Source: JBGTCD01 sp041749015 (GTDB taxonomy: Bacteria > Bacteroidota > Bacteroidia > Cytophagales > Cyclobacteriaceae). Taken from it: 18,762 nt of DNA. The notes beneath the pieces were generated by a model. The model was given only the letters and a program-made list of their open reading frames with translations. It was not told the origin of the DNA and did not search any database. This document shows, piece by piece, positions 6,834-14,717 of this stretch. Position 1 is the stretch's first letter, and each line of letters opens with the position of its first letter. The translations under genes and the position numbers were made by a program. The stretch spans positions 1 to 18,762 of the forward strand of contig JBGTCD010000115.1 in NCBI GenBank assembly GCA_041749015.1, written 5' to 3'.

Positions 6834-6861
6834 TTTCGGAGAAATAGTACAGTATCGCGCG

Positions 6862-7308
6862 ATGACATTTTTCACCAGTGAATATGAGTGTAAGCTTGAT
6901 GCCAAAGGCAGGTTGGTGCTACCAGCCAAGATTAAAGGCAACTTGCCGGATCACGGTTCCAATGAACTGGTGGTAAGGAGGGGGTTTGAGCCGTGTCTGA
7001 TACTGTATCCTATGGTGGAATACAAAAAGTTGTATTCCAGAATTGCCGGATTAAATGAATTTAATGAAGAGAACCGTAAGCTTCAGAGAAATTTTTTCCG
7101 GGGTAGTGCCGTGGTAGAGTTGGATAGTGCCGGGAGGTTTCTCATACCCAAGACCATGCTGCAGTACGCAGGCCTCGATCGAGAGGCGATGGTGATTGGG
7201 ATGGGTAACAAAATTGAAATATGGAGTCCTGATCGGTATGAGAAATATTTGATCAATGATCCTTCTGAGCTTTCCAGTTTGGCGCAGAAGTATCTGGATG
7301 ACAAGTGA
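6862..7308 (+). CDS. mraZ: Transcriptional regulator MraZ
   Basis: A 148-residue DNA-binding protein made of two SpoVT/AbrB-like swapped-hairpin repeats, each with the family signature: DAKGR at 13-17 and DSAGR at 88-92, both followed by a hydrophobic strand and a PAKI/PKTM turn. MraZ forms a ring oligomer on tandem repeats upstream of its own gene and controls the division and cell-wall operon. I place the start at ATG 6862. This gives the normal family length and N-terminus (MTFFTSEYECKLDAKGR) and puts the gene just downstream of the -7 element. An in-frame ATG at 6778 would put the MraZ boxes and the promoter inside the coding region. Its stop shares one base with the rsmH start (TGATG). 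It is the first gene of the cluster and likely represses it. Confidence 0.95.
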   Translation: MTFFTSEYECKLDAKGRLVLPAKIKGNLPDHGSNELVVRRGFEPCLILYPMVEYKKLYSRIAGLNEFNEENRKLQRNFFRGSAVVELDSAGRFLIPKTMLQYAGLDREAMVIGMGNKIEIWSPDRYEKYLINDPSELSSLAQKYLDDK

Positions 7309-8219
7309 TGGAGCAGGCGAACTACCATGTGCCGGTGATGCTGGGGCCATGCATAGAGGGGCTCGATTTAAAGCCGGATGGTTTGTATGCTGACTTGACT
7401 TTTGGTGGCGGAGGCCACAGCAAGGAGATTTTAAAATATTTGACTAAGGGAAGGCTGTTTGGGTTTGATCAGGATCCGGATGCCAGAGAAGAAGCAGAAA
7501 AAATTGAGAAACGTTCTTTCACATTCATAGAAGCAAATTTCAGGTATTTCAAGAGGTATTTGAAGGCTGAAGGTGTCGAAGCATTAGATGGCATTCTGGC
7601 TGATTTGGGGGTTTCGTCCCATCAAATTGATAGCGGGGAGCGGGGTTTTTCTACACGATTTGATGCCGACCTTGATATGAGAATGGGTCAAGAGGGCGAT
7701 AAGACTGCGGCAGTCGTGGTCAATACCTACTCCGAGGAGGCCTTACACCGAATTTTGGGCATGTATGGTGAGGTACGCAATGCCAGGACATTGGCTAAGG
7801 CAATAGTGGAGTCCCGAAACCAGCAATCCATTCAAAAGATCAATGATCTGATTGAATTATTAAAGCCTTTTGCGCGAAAGGGCAAGGAGTTCCGGTATTA
7901 CGCACAGGTTTTTCAGGCATTGCGGATCGAGGTCAACGACGAACTAAAAGCGCTTGAGGAAATGCTCCAGGCCAGCGCATCAGTACTGAAGCCTGGGGGC
8001 AGGCTGGTGGTAATGAGCTACCATTCACTTGAAGATCGCCTGGTAAAAAACTTTATCAATAAAGGAAATTTCAAAGGCAAAGTAGAGCAAGACTTCTATG
8101 GAAATGTGATCAAGCCATTAGAGGCAGTAAACAAAAAGCCAATACCTGCTTCAGAAGAAGAGATAAAGACTAATAACAGAGCCCGGAGTGCTAAGCTTCG
8201 GATAGCTCGAAAAATATAG
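7308..8219 (+). CDS. rsmH: 16S rRNA (cytosine(1402)-N(4))-methyltransferase RsmH (MraW)
   Basis: An SAM-dependent methyltransferase of 303 residues that modifies N4 of C1402 in the 16S rRNA decoding centre. The N-terminus shows the expected HVPVML opening and the SAM-binding loop TFGGGGHS at 31-38, then GFDQDPDA at 52-59, ADLGVSSHQID at 98-108, RGFSTRFDADLDMRM at 112-126 and the C-terminal SYHSLEDRLVK at 237-247, ending in NNRARSAKLR. Length and motif order are normal. The start is probably ATG 7308, overlapping the mraZ stop by one base; a GTG one codon earlier is also possible. It is second in the cluster, as in most bacteria, although its role is ribosomal. Confidence 0.97.
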   Translation: MEQANYHVPVMLGPCIEGLDLKPDGLYADLTFGGGGHSKEILKYLTKGRLFGFDQDPDAREEAEKIEKRSFTFIEANFRYFKRYLKAEGVEALDGILADLGVSSHQIDSGERGFSTRFDADLDMRMGQEGDKTAAVVVNTYSEEALHRILGMYGEVRNARTLAKAIVESRNQQSIQKINDLIELLKPFARKGKEFRYYAQVFQALRIEVNDELKALEEMLQASASVLKPGGRLVVMSYHSLEDRLVKNFINKGNFKGKVEQDFYGNVIKPLEAVNKKPIPASEEEIKTNNRARSAKLRIARKI

Positions 8220-8223
8220 AGCA

Positions 8224-8598
8224 ATGACTAAAAATTCATTTAAAATACCCACCGAAAAATCTTCTGGAAAGAGCGTGTTTCAGGCATTTGATGGGTTGCT
8301 GCAAATGGATCAGTTTTTTGCTGATGGGGTGCCGGTAAAGTTCATTCCCTACATCCTATTTCTAACGGTGATAGGGGTATTCTACATAGGAAATGGCCAC
8401 CATGCAGAAAGGAATATCAGGGAGATTACCACACTTCAACGGGAAGTGGAAGATCTCAGGGCGGATTATACCACCCTTAAAGCCGAGTATATGTTTGGCA
8501 GCAAACAGTCGGAAGTTGCCAAAAAAATAGCCCCAAAAGGACTGAAGGAGAGCTTGACACCACCGGAAAAAATTGAGATCAGCAGGCATGAATATTAA
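8224..8598 (+). CDS. ftsL: FtsL-like bitopic cell division protein
   Basis: A 124-residue protein with a cytoplasmic N-terminus of about 37 residues, one membrane helix at about 38-57 and a periplasmic helix with coiled-coil character at about 61-92 (REITTLQREVEDLRADYTTL). That architecture, and the position between rsmH and ftsI, is that of FtsL, which joins FtsQ and a DivIC/FtsB-type partner to recruit and activate FtsW-FtsI at the septum. Primary sequence is poorly conserved, so the call rests on topology and synteny with the Bacteroidota FtsL-like family. Such proteins have sometimes been labelled as methyltransferases because of their neighbour, but no SAM-binding motif is present. The start is ATG 8224, four bases after rsmH. 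The 3' end overlaps ftsI by 11 bases. Confidence 0.82.
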   Translation: MTKNSFKIPTEKSSGKSVFQAFDGLLQMDQFFADGVPVKFIPYILFLTVIGVFYIGNGHHAERNIREITTLQREVEDLRADYTTLKAEYMFGSKQSEVAKKIAPKGLKESLTPPEKIEISRHEY

Positions 8599-10684
8599 AA
8601 AGTCCATATTAATAAGGGTGCGGATTGCCTTTCTGATGGCGACAATACTGGTTGTGGCCATTGTGGTAAAGATCACCCATATCCAATATGGTGAGGGCGA
8701 CCGGTGGCGGGCCTTAGGTCAGGAGTCTTCCTTTCAAATCAAAAAGGTAAAAGCTACACGTGGTAATATCTATTCTGACAATGGCAGTCTACTGGCCACT
8801 TCTTTGCCATTTTATATTGTGGCAATAGACCCGGTAATTGCGGATGAGCGTACTTTTCAGCAGAATATAGATTCTCTTGGCTTATTACTTTCAAGACATT
8901 TTAAGGACAAATCCAAAGACGCCTACATCAGGATGATCAAGGATGCCCGAACACAAGGAAAAAGATATTGCAGATTAAATAAAAAGCAGATCAACTATCT
9001 GGAGAAAAAAGAAATGGCTGATTGGCCTATTTTCCGGGAAGGGCGCTATAAAGGGGGAATTATTTTTGAGAAGGTTGACAAAAGATTCAGACCCTTTAAT
9101 AATCTGGCCCTCAGAACGGTTGGCTTCGTCAATGAAAACTACCAAGGGGCTGGCCTTGAATATAGTTTTAACAATTATTTGGCAGGAAGAGACGGTGAAG
9201 CCCTGTATCAAAAAATTTCAGGGGGCTCGTGGAAGCCTGTTTTTGACGGCACAGAGATCAAGCCGGAAAACGGGCTGGATATTGAGACCACCCTTGACGT
9301 CAATGTGCAGGACGTGACCGAAACAGCTCTTTTGCGGGCTTTGGAAAGGCATCAGGCTGATTACGGTACTGCCATCGTCATGGAGGTCAGCACTGGAAAA
9401 ATCAAAGGAATGGCCAATCTGAGCCGCACTAAAGCCGGGTTTTATGCAGAAAGGTACAATTATGCTGTAGGCCGGGAGGGGCTGCAGGAGCCGGGATCTA
9501 CCTTCAAGCTGGCTACCATGATGGCACTCCTTGAAAAGACCGGGGTCAGCATTAAGGATAGTATAGATACCGGAACGGGTTCATTCAGTTTTTATAATCA
9601 TAAGGTAAGAGACCACCATGAAGGCGGGCTGGGCAGGATTACCGTGAGGGAAGCCTTTGAGCAGTCCTCCAATATTGCCATGGCACGCCTGGTTGATCTG
9701 CATTTTGGCCACGAACCGGAGCGCTTTTTAAAGCATCTGGAGTTTCTGGGCCTCACCAGACCGCTTGACTTTCAAATGATTGGAGCGGGTATACCCAGAA
9801 TCAAATATCCCAAGGATAAAGATTGGAGTGGGATCACCCTGCCATGGATGGCTTATGGCTATGGTCTTGAAATGACGCCTTTGCAGATTCTCACTTTATA
9901 CAATGCGGTAGCAAATAATGGAAAAATGGTAAAGCCCATGGTGGTAAAATCCATCAGGCATGCAGACCGTGTAAAGCAATCCTTCAAAACTGAAGTGATT
10001 AATCCAAATATATGCAGCAAGGAAAATTTGGGCTATATCAGGGACATGCTAGAAGGGGTGGTACAGAGGGGTACTGCTCAAAACATCAAAGGCGCTGACT
10101 ATAAAATTGCTGGTAAAACGGGCACCGCCCAGATTCTTGAAAATGGCCAATATACCCGAAAATATATCACCTCTTTCGCAGGATATTTTCCAGCGCATAA
10201 GCCCAAGTATAGTGCCATTATAGTGATCAAAAATCCAAAGGGGTGGGAGCAGTACGGGAGTAATGTTGCGGCACCGGTTTTTAAGGAAATTGCAGATAAT
10301 ATTTATGCCCGCGACCAGGAATTGCATGAGCCTATTGAGCGCTCATTCATCGCTGAATATGGCATCTTCCCGGTGATCCGTGGTGGCCATGTTAATGATA
10401 TGAAATTGATATGTAATGAATTAGGCATTTCCAATCATCTGAAGACGGAAGAGGAATGGGTGACCTCCGAGCGCAGCGGCAATGCAGTGGTCTGGAAGGA
10501 CCGAAAAAATGATCACGGTCTGGTACCCGATGTGATGGGACTGACCCTCAGAGATGCTATTTATCTCTTGGAGAAAAATGGCCTCAAGGTGCAATATGAA
10601 GGCAAGGGCAGGGTGCGTGAACAGTCACAAATGCCAGGTTCCCGAATAGTTAATGGTCAAAGAATACTTATAAAACTGAGTTGA
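8588..10684 (+). CDS. ftsI: Septal peptidoglycan transpeptidase FtsI (PBP3-type) with C-terminal PASTA domain
   Basis: A 698-residue class B penicillin-binding protein that crosslinks septal peptidoglycan with FtsW. It has a single N-terminal membrane anchor (about 8-28), a dimerisation/pedestal region starting with the ATRGNIYS motif at 57-64, and a transpeptidase domain with the catalytic SxxK as STFK at 304-307, the SxN motif as SSN at 360-362, and KTGTA at 510-514. A PASTA domain occupies about 644-698 (LVPDVMGLTLRDAIYLLEKN and onward). E. coli FtsI is 588 residues and has no PASTA domain; the longer form is common in Bacteroidota. ATG 8588 is preferred over an in-frame TTG at 8573 because the anchor then begins normally (MNIKKSI). 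The stop shares one base with the murE start (TGATG). Confidence 0.95.
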   Translation: MNIKKSILIRVRIAFLMATILVVAIVVKITHIQYGEGDRWRALGQESSFQIKKVKATRGNIYSDNGSLLATSLPFYIVAIDPVIADERTFQQNIDSLGLLLSRHFKDKSKDAYIRMIKDARTQGKRYCRLNKKQINYLEKKEMADWPIFREGRYKGGIIFEKVDKRFRPFNNLALRTVGFVNENYQGAGLEYSFNNYLAGRDGEALYQKISGGSWKPVFDGTEIKPENGLDIETTLDVNVQDVTETALLRALERHQADYGTAIVMEVSTGKIKGMANLSRTKAGFYAERYNYAVGREGLQEPGSTFKLATMMALLEKTGVSIKDSIDTGTGSFSFYNHKVRDHHEGGLGRITVREAFEQSSNIAMARLVDLHFGHEPERFLKHLEFLGLTRPLDFQMIGAGIPRIKYPKDKDWSGITLPWMAYGYGLEMTPLQILTLYNAVANNGKMVKPMVVKSIRHADRVKQSFKTEVINPNICSKENLGYIRDMLEGVVQRGTAQNIKGADYKIAGKTGTAQILENGQYTRKYITSFAGYFPAHKPKYSAIIVIKNPKGWEQYGSNVAAPVFKEIADNIYARDQELHEPIERSFIAEYGIFPVIRGGHVNDMKLICNELGISNHLKTEEEWVTSERSGNAVVWKDRKNDHGLVPDVMGLTLRDAIYLLEKNGLKVQYEGKGRVREQSQMPGSRIVNGQRILIKLS

Positions 10685-12144
10685 TGGAGGCACTGAATGA
10701 CATATTATATAATGTATCACTAAGGGCTGCCTCCGGGGACATGAAAGTGAATATTGCTTCCATCGCTTTTGACTCCAGGACTGTCGACAAAAACACCTTG
10801 TTTGTGGCAGTGAAAGGCACCCGTCAGGATGGTCACGACTATATCGCTCAGGCGGTGCGTGCAGGAGCCAGGGCGGTAGTGTGTGAAAAGTTGCCTGAGT
10901 CCTTATCTAAAGAAGTCACCTACATCCAGGTAGAATCCAGCAGCAGAGCCCTGGGGATCATGGCAGGTAATTTTTATAAGAATCCTTCTGAGAAAATTAA
11001 GGTAGTGGGTGTCACCGGCACCAATGGCAAAACCACCATGGTGACTTTACTCTATAATCTTTATATAAAATTAGGCTACAAGGTGGGTATGATTTCTACT
11101 GTAGAAAACAGGATCCATGAGGCGGTGGTATCCTCTAGCCATACCACCCCTGATGCCTTGAGCATCAATAAGCTCATGCATGAAATGAGTACGGCAGGTT
11201 GTACTCATTGTTTTATGGAAGCCAGCTCCCACGCCATTGTGCAGGAGCGGATAGCAGGAATGCATTTTTCGGGTGCGGTTTTTACCAATATCTCGCACGA
11301 TCATCTGGATTATCACCAGACCTTTGATAATTATATCAAAGCTAAAAAATATTTTTTCGATCAGCTTCCTGCTTCTGCTTTTGCATTAATAAATGCCGAT
11401 GACCGTCGGGCCTCCATCATGGTGCAAAACACCAAAGCCACTAAGTATAAATACAGCCTAAAGCATATGGCCGATTTCAAGGGCAAGGTCATTACCAATT
11501 CAAGGGATGGACTTGAACTTGAGGTGAATGGAAAGCCGGTATGGTTCAGGCTTATTGGTGATTTTAATGCCTACAATCTGGTGGGTGTTTATGCCACCGC
11601 AGTGCTGCTTGGTGAAGATGAGGAGGAGGTGCTGACCAAACTTTCCGGTATGGAGGGTGCTCCTGGGCGTTTTGAAAGGGTGCAGGGGCCGGGTAAGATT
11701 TCTGCCATTGTGGACTATGCCCATACCCCTGACGCCCTCAAAAATGTACTGGAAACCCTGGCCCAGCTTCGAAATGGCAATGAAAAAATCATAACGGTAT
11801 TAGGATGTGGTGGCAACAGAGATAAGGCCAAAAGGCCCCTGATGGCTTCTATTGCCTGCAAATACAGTGACCGGGTGGTTATCACCTCTGATAATCCCAG
11901 AGATGAAGACCCCATGGAAATCATAGAAGATATGAAAGCAGGTATAGGGGTTACTGAAAGGAAAAAAACGGTAGTCATCCCTGACCGTGAGGAGGCCATC
12001 AAGACGGCTTGCCTTATGGCTGAACCTGAGGATATGGTGCTGGTGGCCGGTAAGGGTCACGAAACCTACCAGGAAATACAGGGTAAAAGGTACCATTTTG
12101 ATGATAAGGAAGTATTGACAAAAATTTTTCAAACACTGGAATAG
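10684..12144 (+). CDS. murE: UDP-N-acetylmuramoyl-tripeptide synthetase MurE (meso-diaminopimelate-adding)
   Basis: A cytoplasmic Mur ligase of 486 residues that adds the third stem-peptide residue to UDP-MurNAc-L-Ala-D-Glu using ATP. Visible are the SRTV UDP-binding segment near 31-34, the ATP loop TGTNGKTT at 111-118, the SSHTTPD stretch at 151-157, the SHDHLDYH loop at 204-211, a candidate carbamoylated lysine in YIKAKKYFF (217-225), GRFE at 328-331 and GKGHE at 456-460. DNPR at 403-406 is the hallmark of enzymes choosing meso-diaminopimelate over lysine, so the wall should be of the mDAP type. The start ATG 10684 overlaps the ftsI stop by one base, suggesting coupled translation; an in-frame TTG one codon earlier is less likely. 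Confidence 0.97.
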   Translation: MEALNDILYNVSLRAASGDMKVNIASIAFDSRTVDKNTLFVAVKGTRQDGHDYIAQAVRAGARAVVCEKLPESLSKEVTYIQVESSSRALGIMAGNFYKNPSEKIKVVGVTGTNGKTTMVTLLYNLYIKLGYKVGMISTVENRIHEAVVSSSHTTPDALSINKLMHEMSTAGCTHCFMEASSHAIVQERIAGMHFSGAVFTNISHDHLDYHQTFDNYIKAKKYFFDQLPASAFALINADDRRASIMVQNTKATKYKYSLKHMADFKGKVITNSRDGLELEVNGKPVWFRLIGDFNAYNLVGVYATAVLLGEDEEEVLTKLSGMEGAPGRFERVQGPGKISAIVDYAHTPDALKNVLETLAQLRNGNEKIITVLGCGGNRDKAKRPLMASIACKYSDRVVITSDNPRDEDPMEIIEDMKAGIGVTERKKTVVIPDREEAIKTACLMAEPEDMVLVAGKGHETYQEIQGKRYHFDDKEVLTKIFQTLE

Positions 12145-12147
12145 CCG

Positions 12148-13356
12148 ATGTTCTATTATCTATTTGAATATTTAGATCGACAGTTTGACCTCATGGGGGC
12201 AGGGGTATTCCAGTACATTACCTTCAGAGCCGGACTGGCTGCGGTATTTTCTCTTCTCATCAGTATTGCCCTGGGCTATAAGCTGATCCAGTGGCTTAAA
12301 AGGAAACAAGTCGGTGAGAGCGTAAGGGATTTGGGTCTTGATGGTCAAAAGGAAAAAGAAGGGACCCCCACCATGGGTGGCATCATCATCATCCTGGCTA
12401 TTGTGGTGCCTACACTGCTATTTGCGCGACTAGATAATATATATGTGATTCTGCTATTGGTTACCACCGTAATCCTGGGTTTTATTGGGTTTATGGATGA
12501 TTATATCAAGGTATTTAAAAAGGATAAAAAAGGGCTCGCAGGAAAATTTAAAGTGGTAGGACAGGTTGTAGTAGGGCTCATAGTGGGCCTTACCCTTTTT
12601 TTCCATCAGGATGTAGTAGTGCGTGACTTTGGCCAACCTCAGGTTTCCGAAATCGGAGAGATTGCCAGGCCTTACACTGATATTAAATCCGCTAAAACGA
12701 CCGTACCCTTCCTCAAAAATAATGAGTTGGATTACGGCAAAATCATCCCGTTTCTCAGTGAAGATTTTACTTGGGTGATTTATGTGCTGGTGGTGATCTT
12801 TATCATAACCGCTGTTTCTAATGGTGCCAATATTACGGATGGTATTGACGGACTTGCCGCAGGGACTTCCGGCATAATTGCCCTTACCCTTGGTATCCTG
12901 GCTTACCTTTCTGGCCGGGTTGACTTTTCAGAATACCTGAATATCCTGCACCTGCCAAATTTGAGTGAATTGGTGATTTTTTCAACTGCACTTGTTGGTG
13001 CCTGTCTTGGATTTCTTTGGTACAATAGCTATCCGGCGCAGGTATTTATGGGAGATACCGGGAGTCTCACGCTCGGCGGGGTCATCGCAGTGTTGGCGCT
13101 TGCCATCAGAAAAGAACTTTTGATCCCGATCTTTTGCGGGGTTTTTGTCATTGAAAATTTATCAGTGGTCTTGCAGGTGGCCTACTTCAAATACACTAAG
13201 AAAAAATACGGTGAAGGCAGAAGGATTTTTCTGATGTCTCCTCTGCATCACCATTATCAAAAAAAGGGTCTTTCGGAACCTAAAATAGTAACCCGGTTCT
13301 GGATTGTGGGCATTTTGCTCGCCATCCTGAGTCTGGCAACATTAAAACTGAGATGA
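12148..13356 (+). CDS. mraY: Phospho-N-acetylmuramoyl-pentapeptide-transferase MraY
   Basis: A polytopic inner-membrane enzyme of 402 residues that moves phospho-MurNAc-pentapeptide from UDP onto undecaprenyl phosphate to make lipid I. Family motifs are in order: EGTPTMGG at 71-78, the catalytic Asp pair in GFMDDYIKV (Asp117, Asp118) with the following KKGLAGK, NITDGIDGLAAG at 228-239, FMGDTGSLTLGG at 300-311, and the cytoplasmic histidine cluster PLHHHYQKKG at 365-374. It is about 40 residues longer than E. coli MraY (360). Most of the excess lies at about 152-208, which should be the periplasmic loop between the fourth and fifth helices. Translation starts three bases after murE, and the stop overlaps murD (ATGA). 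Confidence 0.97.
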   Translation: MFYYLFEYLDRQFDLMGAGVFQYITFRAGLAAVFSLLISIALGYKLIQWLKRKQVGESVRDLGLDGQKEKEGTPTMGGIIIILAIVVPTLLFARLDNIYVILLLVTTVILGFIGFMDDYIKVFKKDKKGLAGKFKVVGQVVVGLIVGLTLFFHQDVVVRDFGQPQVSEIGEIARPYTDIKSAKTTVPFLKNNELDYGKIIPFLSEDFTWVIYVLVVIFIITAVSNGANITDGIDGLAAGTSGIIALTLGILAYLSGRVDFSEYLNILHLPNLSELVIFSTALVGACLGFLWYNSYPAQVFMGDTGSLTLGGVIAVLALAIRKELLIPIFCGVFVIENLSVVLQVAYFKYTKKKYGEGRRIFLMSPLHHHYQKKGLSEPKIVTRFWIVGILLAILSLATLKLR

Positions 13357-14717
13357 GCAGGTATATCGTCATATTAGGTGCAGGAGAAAGCGGAACAGGT
13401 GCCGCCCTGCTTGCTCATGCTCAGGGATTCAGGGTATTTGTTTCTGATGCAGGATCCATTAAATCAGAGTATCGCCAGCAACTGAAAGATGCCGGAATAG
13501 CATTTGAGGAAGGCAAGCATACTGAAGATTTGATTTTGAAGGCTGATGAAATCATCAAAAGCCCCGGTATTCCATTTACAGCTCCTATTGTAGCAGCCTC
13601 CCTGAAAAAAAATATTCCTGTCATTGATGAGTTGGAATTTGCCTCCAGGTATACCAAGGCCATGATCATTGCCGTGACCGGTACCAATGGCAAGACTACG
13701 ACCACACTATTAATATACCATTTACTGAAGAATGGAGGGCTTAATGTAGGCTTGGCAGGAAATGTAGGCCAAAGCCTGGCTGCCAGCATTGTCAGAGACC
13801 AGTTTGACTTTTATGTGGTAGAAGTGAGCAGTTTTCAAATTGATGGCATGCAGTCCTTCAGGCCGGATTTCGCAGTAATTCTAAATATCACTCCTGACCA
13901 TCTCGACCGGTATCATTACCAGGTAGAAAATTATGTTCAGTCCAAAATGGCCATTACTAAAAATATGGGTCCTGATCAGGTTTTGATTTATGGCGGTGAC
14001 AGCCCCTTGCTTGCAGAGGGCATTTTGAGCACCAAGCCCCAATCCAGGATTTGGGAGATAAGTCTGGAAAAGGAAGCAGAAGGGTTCATAAAGGACGGTC
14101 AGCTTATTGCCCGAATGGGCGAAGAAGAAATCAGGGTAGCTGAAGATAAAACCGCCCTGAAAGGACCCCATAATAAAATTAATATGCTCGGTGCTATGCT
14201 GGCTGCAATGGCAGCAGGGGTAGGTGAGCAGCAGATCATGGAGGGACTGGCCACCTTTAAAAATGCCCCTCACCGACTTGAATATGTGGGTACCATCAGT
14301 GAGGTAAATTTCATCAATGATAGTAAGGCTACCAATATTGACTCGGTAAAATATGCCTTGCAGAGTTTTGACCGGCCACTGGTATGGATTGCCGGAGGGG
14401 TAGATAAGGGTAATGACTACAACCTCGTCATGGAATCTGCCCTGGAGAAGGTCAAAGCCCTGGTATGTCTGGGTATCGACAATACCAAGCTGACGGAAGC
14501 ATTCGGAGGTAAAATCAGCCAAATCTCTGAGACCAAGGACATGCGTGATGCGGTAATGGCTGCTCTTAGTTATGCTGCCGCCCATGACGTGGTTTTGCTG
14601 TCTCCTGCCTGTGCAAGCTTTGACTTGTTCAAAAATTATGAGGACCGGGGCAATCAGTTTAGAACGGTAGTGCAAGAGTTGATGAAAGATAAAAATATGA
14701 AAGGAGAGCAGGCATGA
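13353..14717 (+). CDS. murD: UDP-N-acetylmuramoylalanine--D-glutamate ligase MurD
   Basis: A cytoplasmic Mur ligase of 454 residues that adds D-glutamate to UDP-MurNAc-L-Ala. The N-terminal UDP-binding domain begins VILGAGESGTGAA (6-18) and ends with KSPGIP at 69-74. The ATP loop is TGTNGKTTTT at 109-118, followed by VVEVSSFQ at 155-162, the NITPDHLDRY loop at 178-187 and the likely carbamoylated lysine in VQSKMAI (Lys198). The C-terminal domain has NDSKATN, GGVDKG and the closing SPACASFDLFKNYEDRG, all typical. It overlaps both neighbours by four bases (ATGA), which suggests translational coupling from mraY and onto ftsW. Confidence 0.97.
   Translation: MSRYIVILGAGESGTGAALLAHAQGFRVFVSDAGSIKSEYRQQLKDAGIAFEEGKHTEDLILKADEIIKSPGIPFTAPIVAASLKKNIPVIDELEFASRYTKAMIIAVTGTNGKTTTTLLIYHLLKNGGLNVGLAGNVGQSLAASIVRDQFDFYVVEVSSFQIDGMQSFRPDFAVILNITPDHLDRYHYQVENYVQSKMAITKNMGPDQVLIYGGDSPLLAEGILSTKPQSRIWEISLEKEAEGFIKDGQLIARMGEEEIRVAEDKTALKGPHNKINMLGAMLAAMAAGVGEQQIMEGLATFKNAPHRLEYVGTISEVNFINDSKATNIDSVKYALQSFDRPLVWIAGGVDKGNDYNLVMESALEKVKALVCLGIDNTKLTEAFGGKISQISETKDMRDAVMAALSYAAAHDVVLLSPACASFDLFKNYEDRGNQFRTVVQELMKDKNMKGEQA
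14701..14706 (+). promoter_or_regulatory. Strong Shine-Dalgarno sequence for ftsW
   Basis: AAGGAG lies seven bases before the ATG at 14714, inside the end of murD. Most other starts in the window show no such match, as is common in Bacteroidota, so ftsW may have added ribosome recruitment. It also supports 14714 over the next in-frame ATG at 14735. Confidence 0.6.

Noticed and set aside
6778..6861. Upstream in-frame ATG that would lengthen MraZ by 28 residues
   Set aside because: The added codons translate the MraZ boxes and the -7 element, and the extra residues do not belong to the family; ATG 6862 gives the normal length.
13881..14675. Long open frame on the - strand inside murD (264 codons)
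   Set aside because: It has no recognisable motif and lies wholly opposite a convincing murD; it is a mirror effect of the codon use there.
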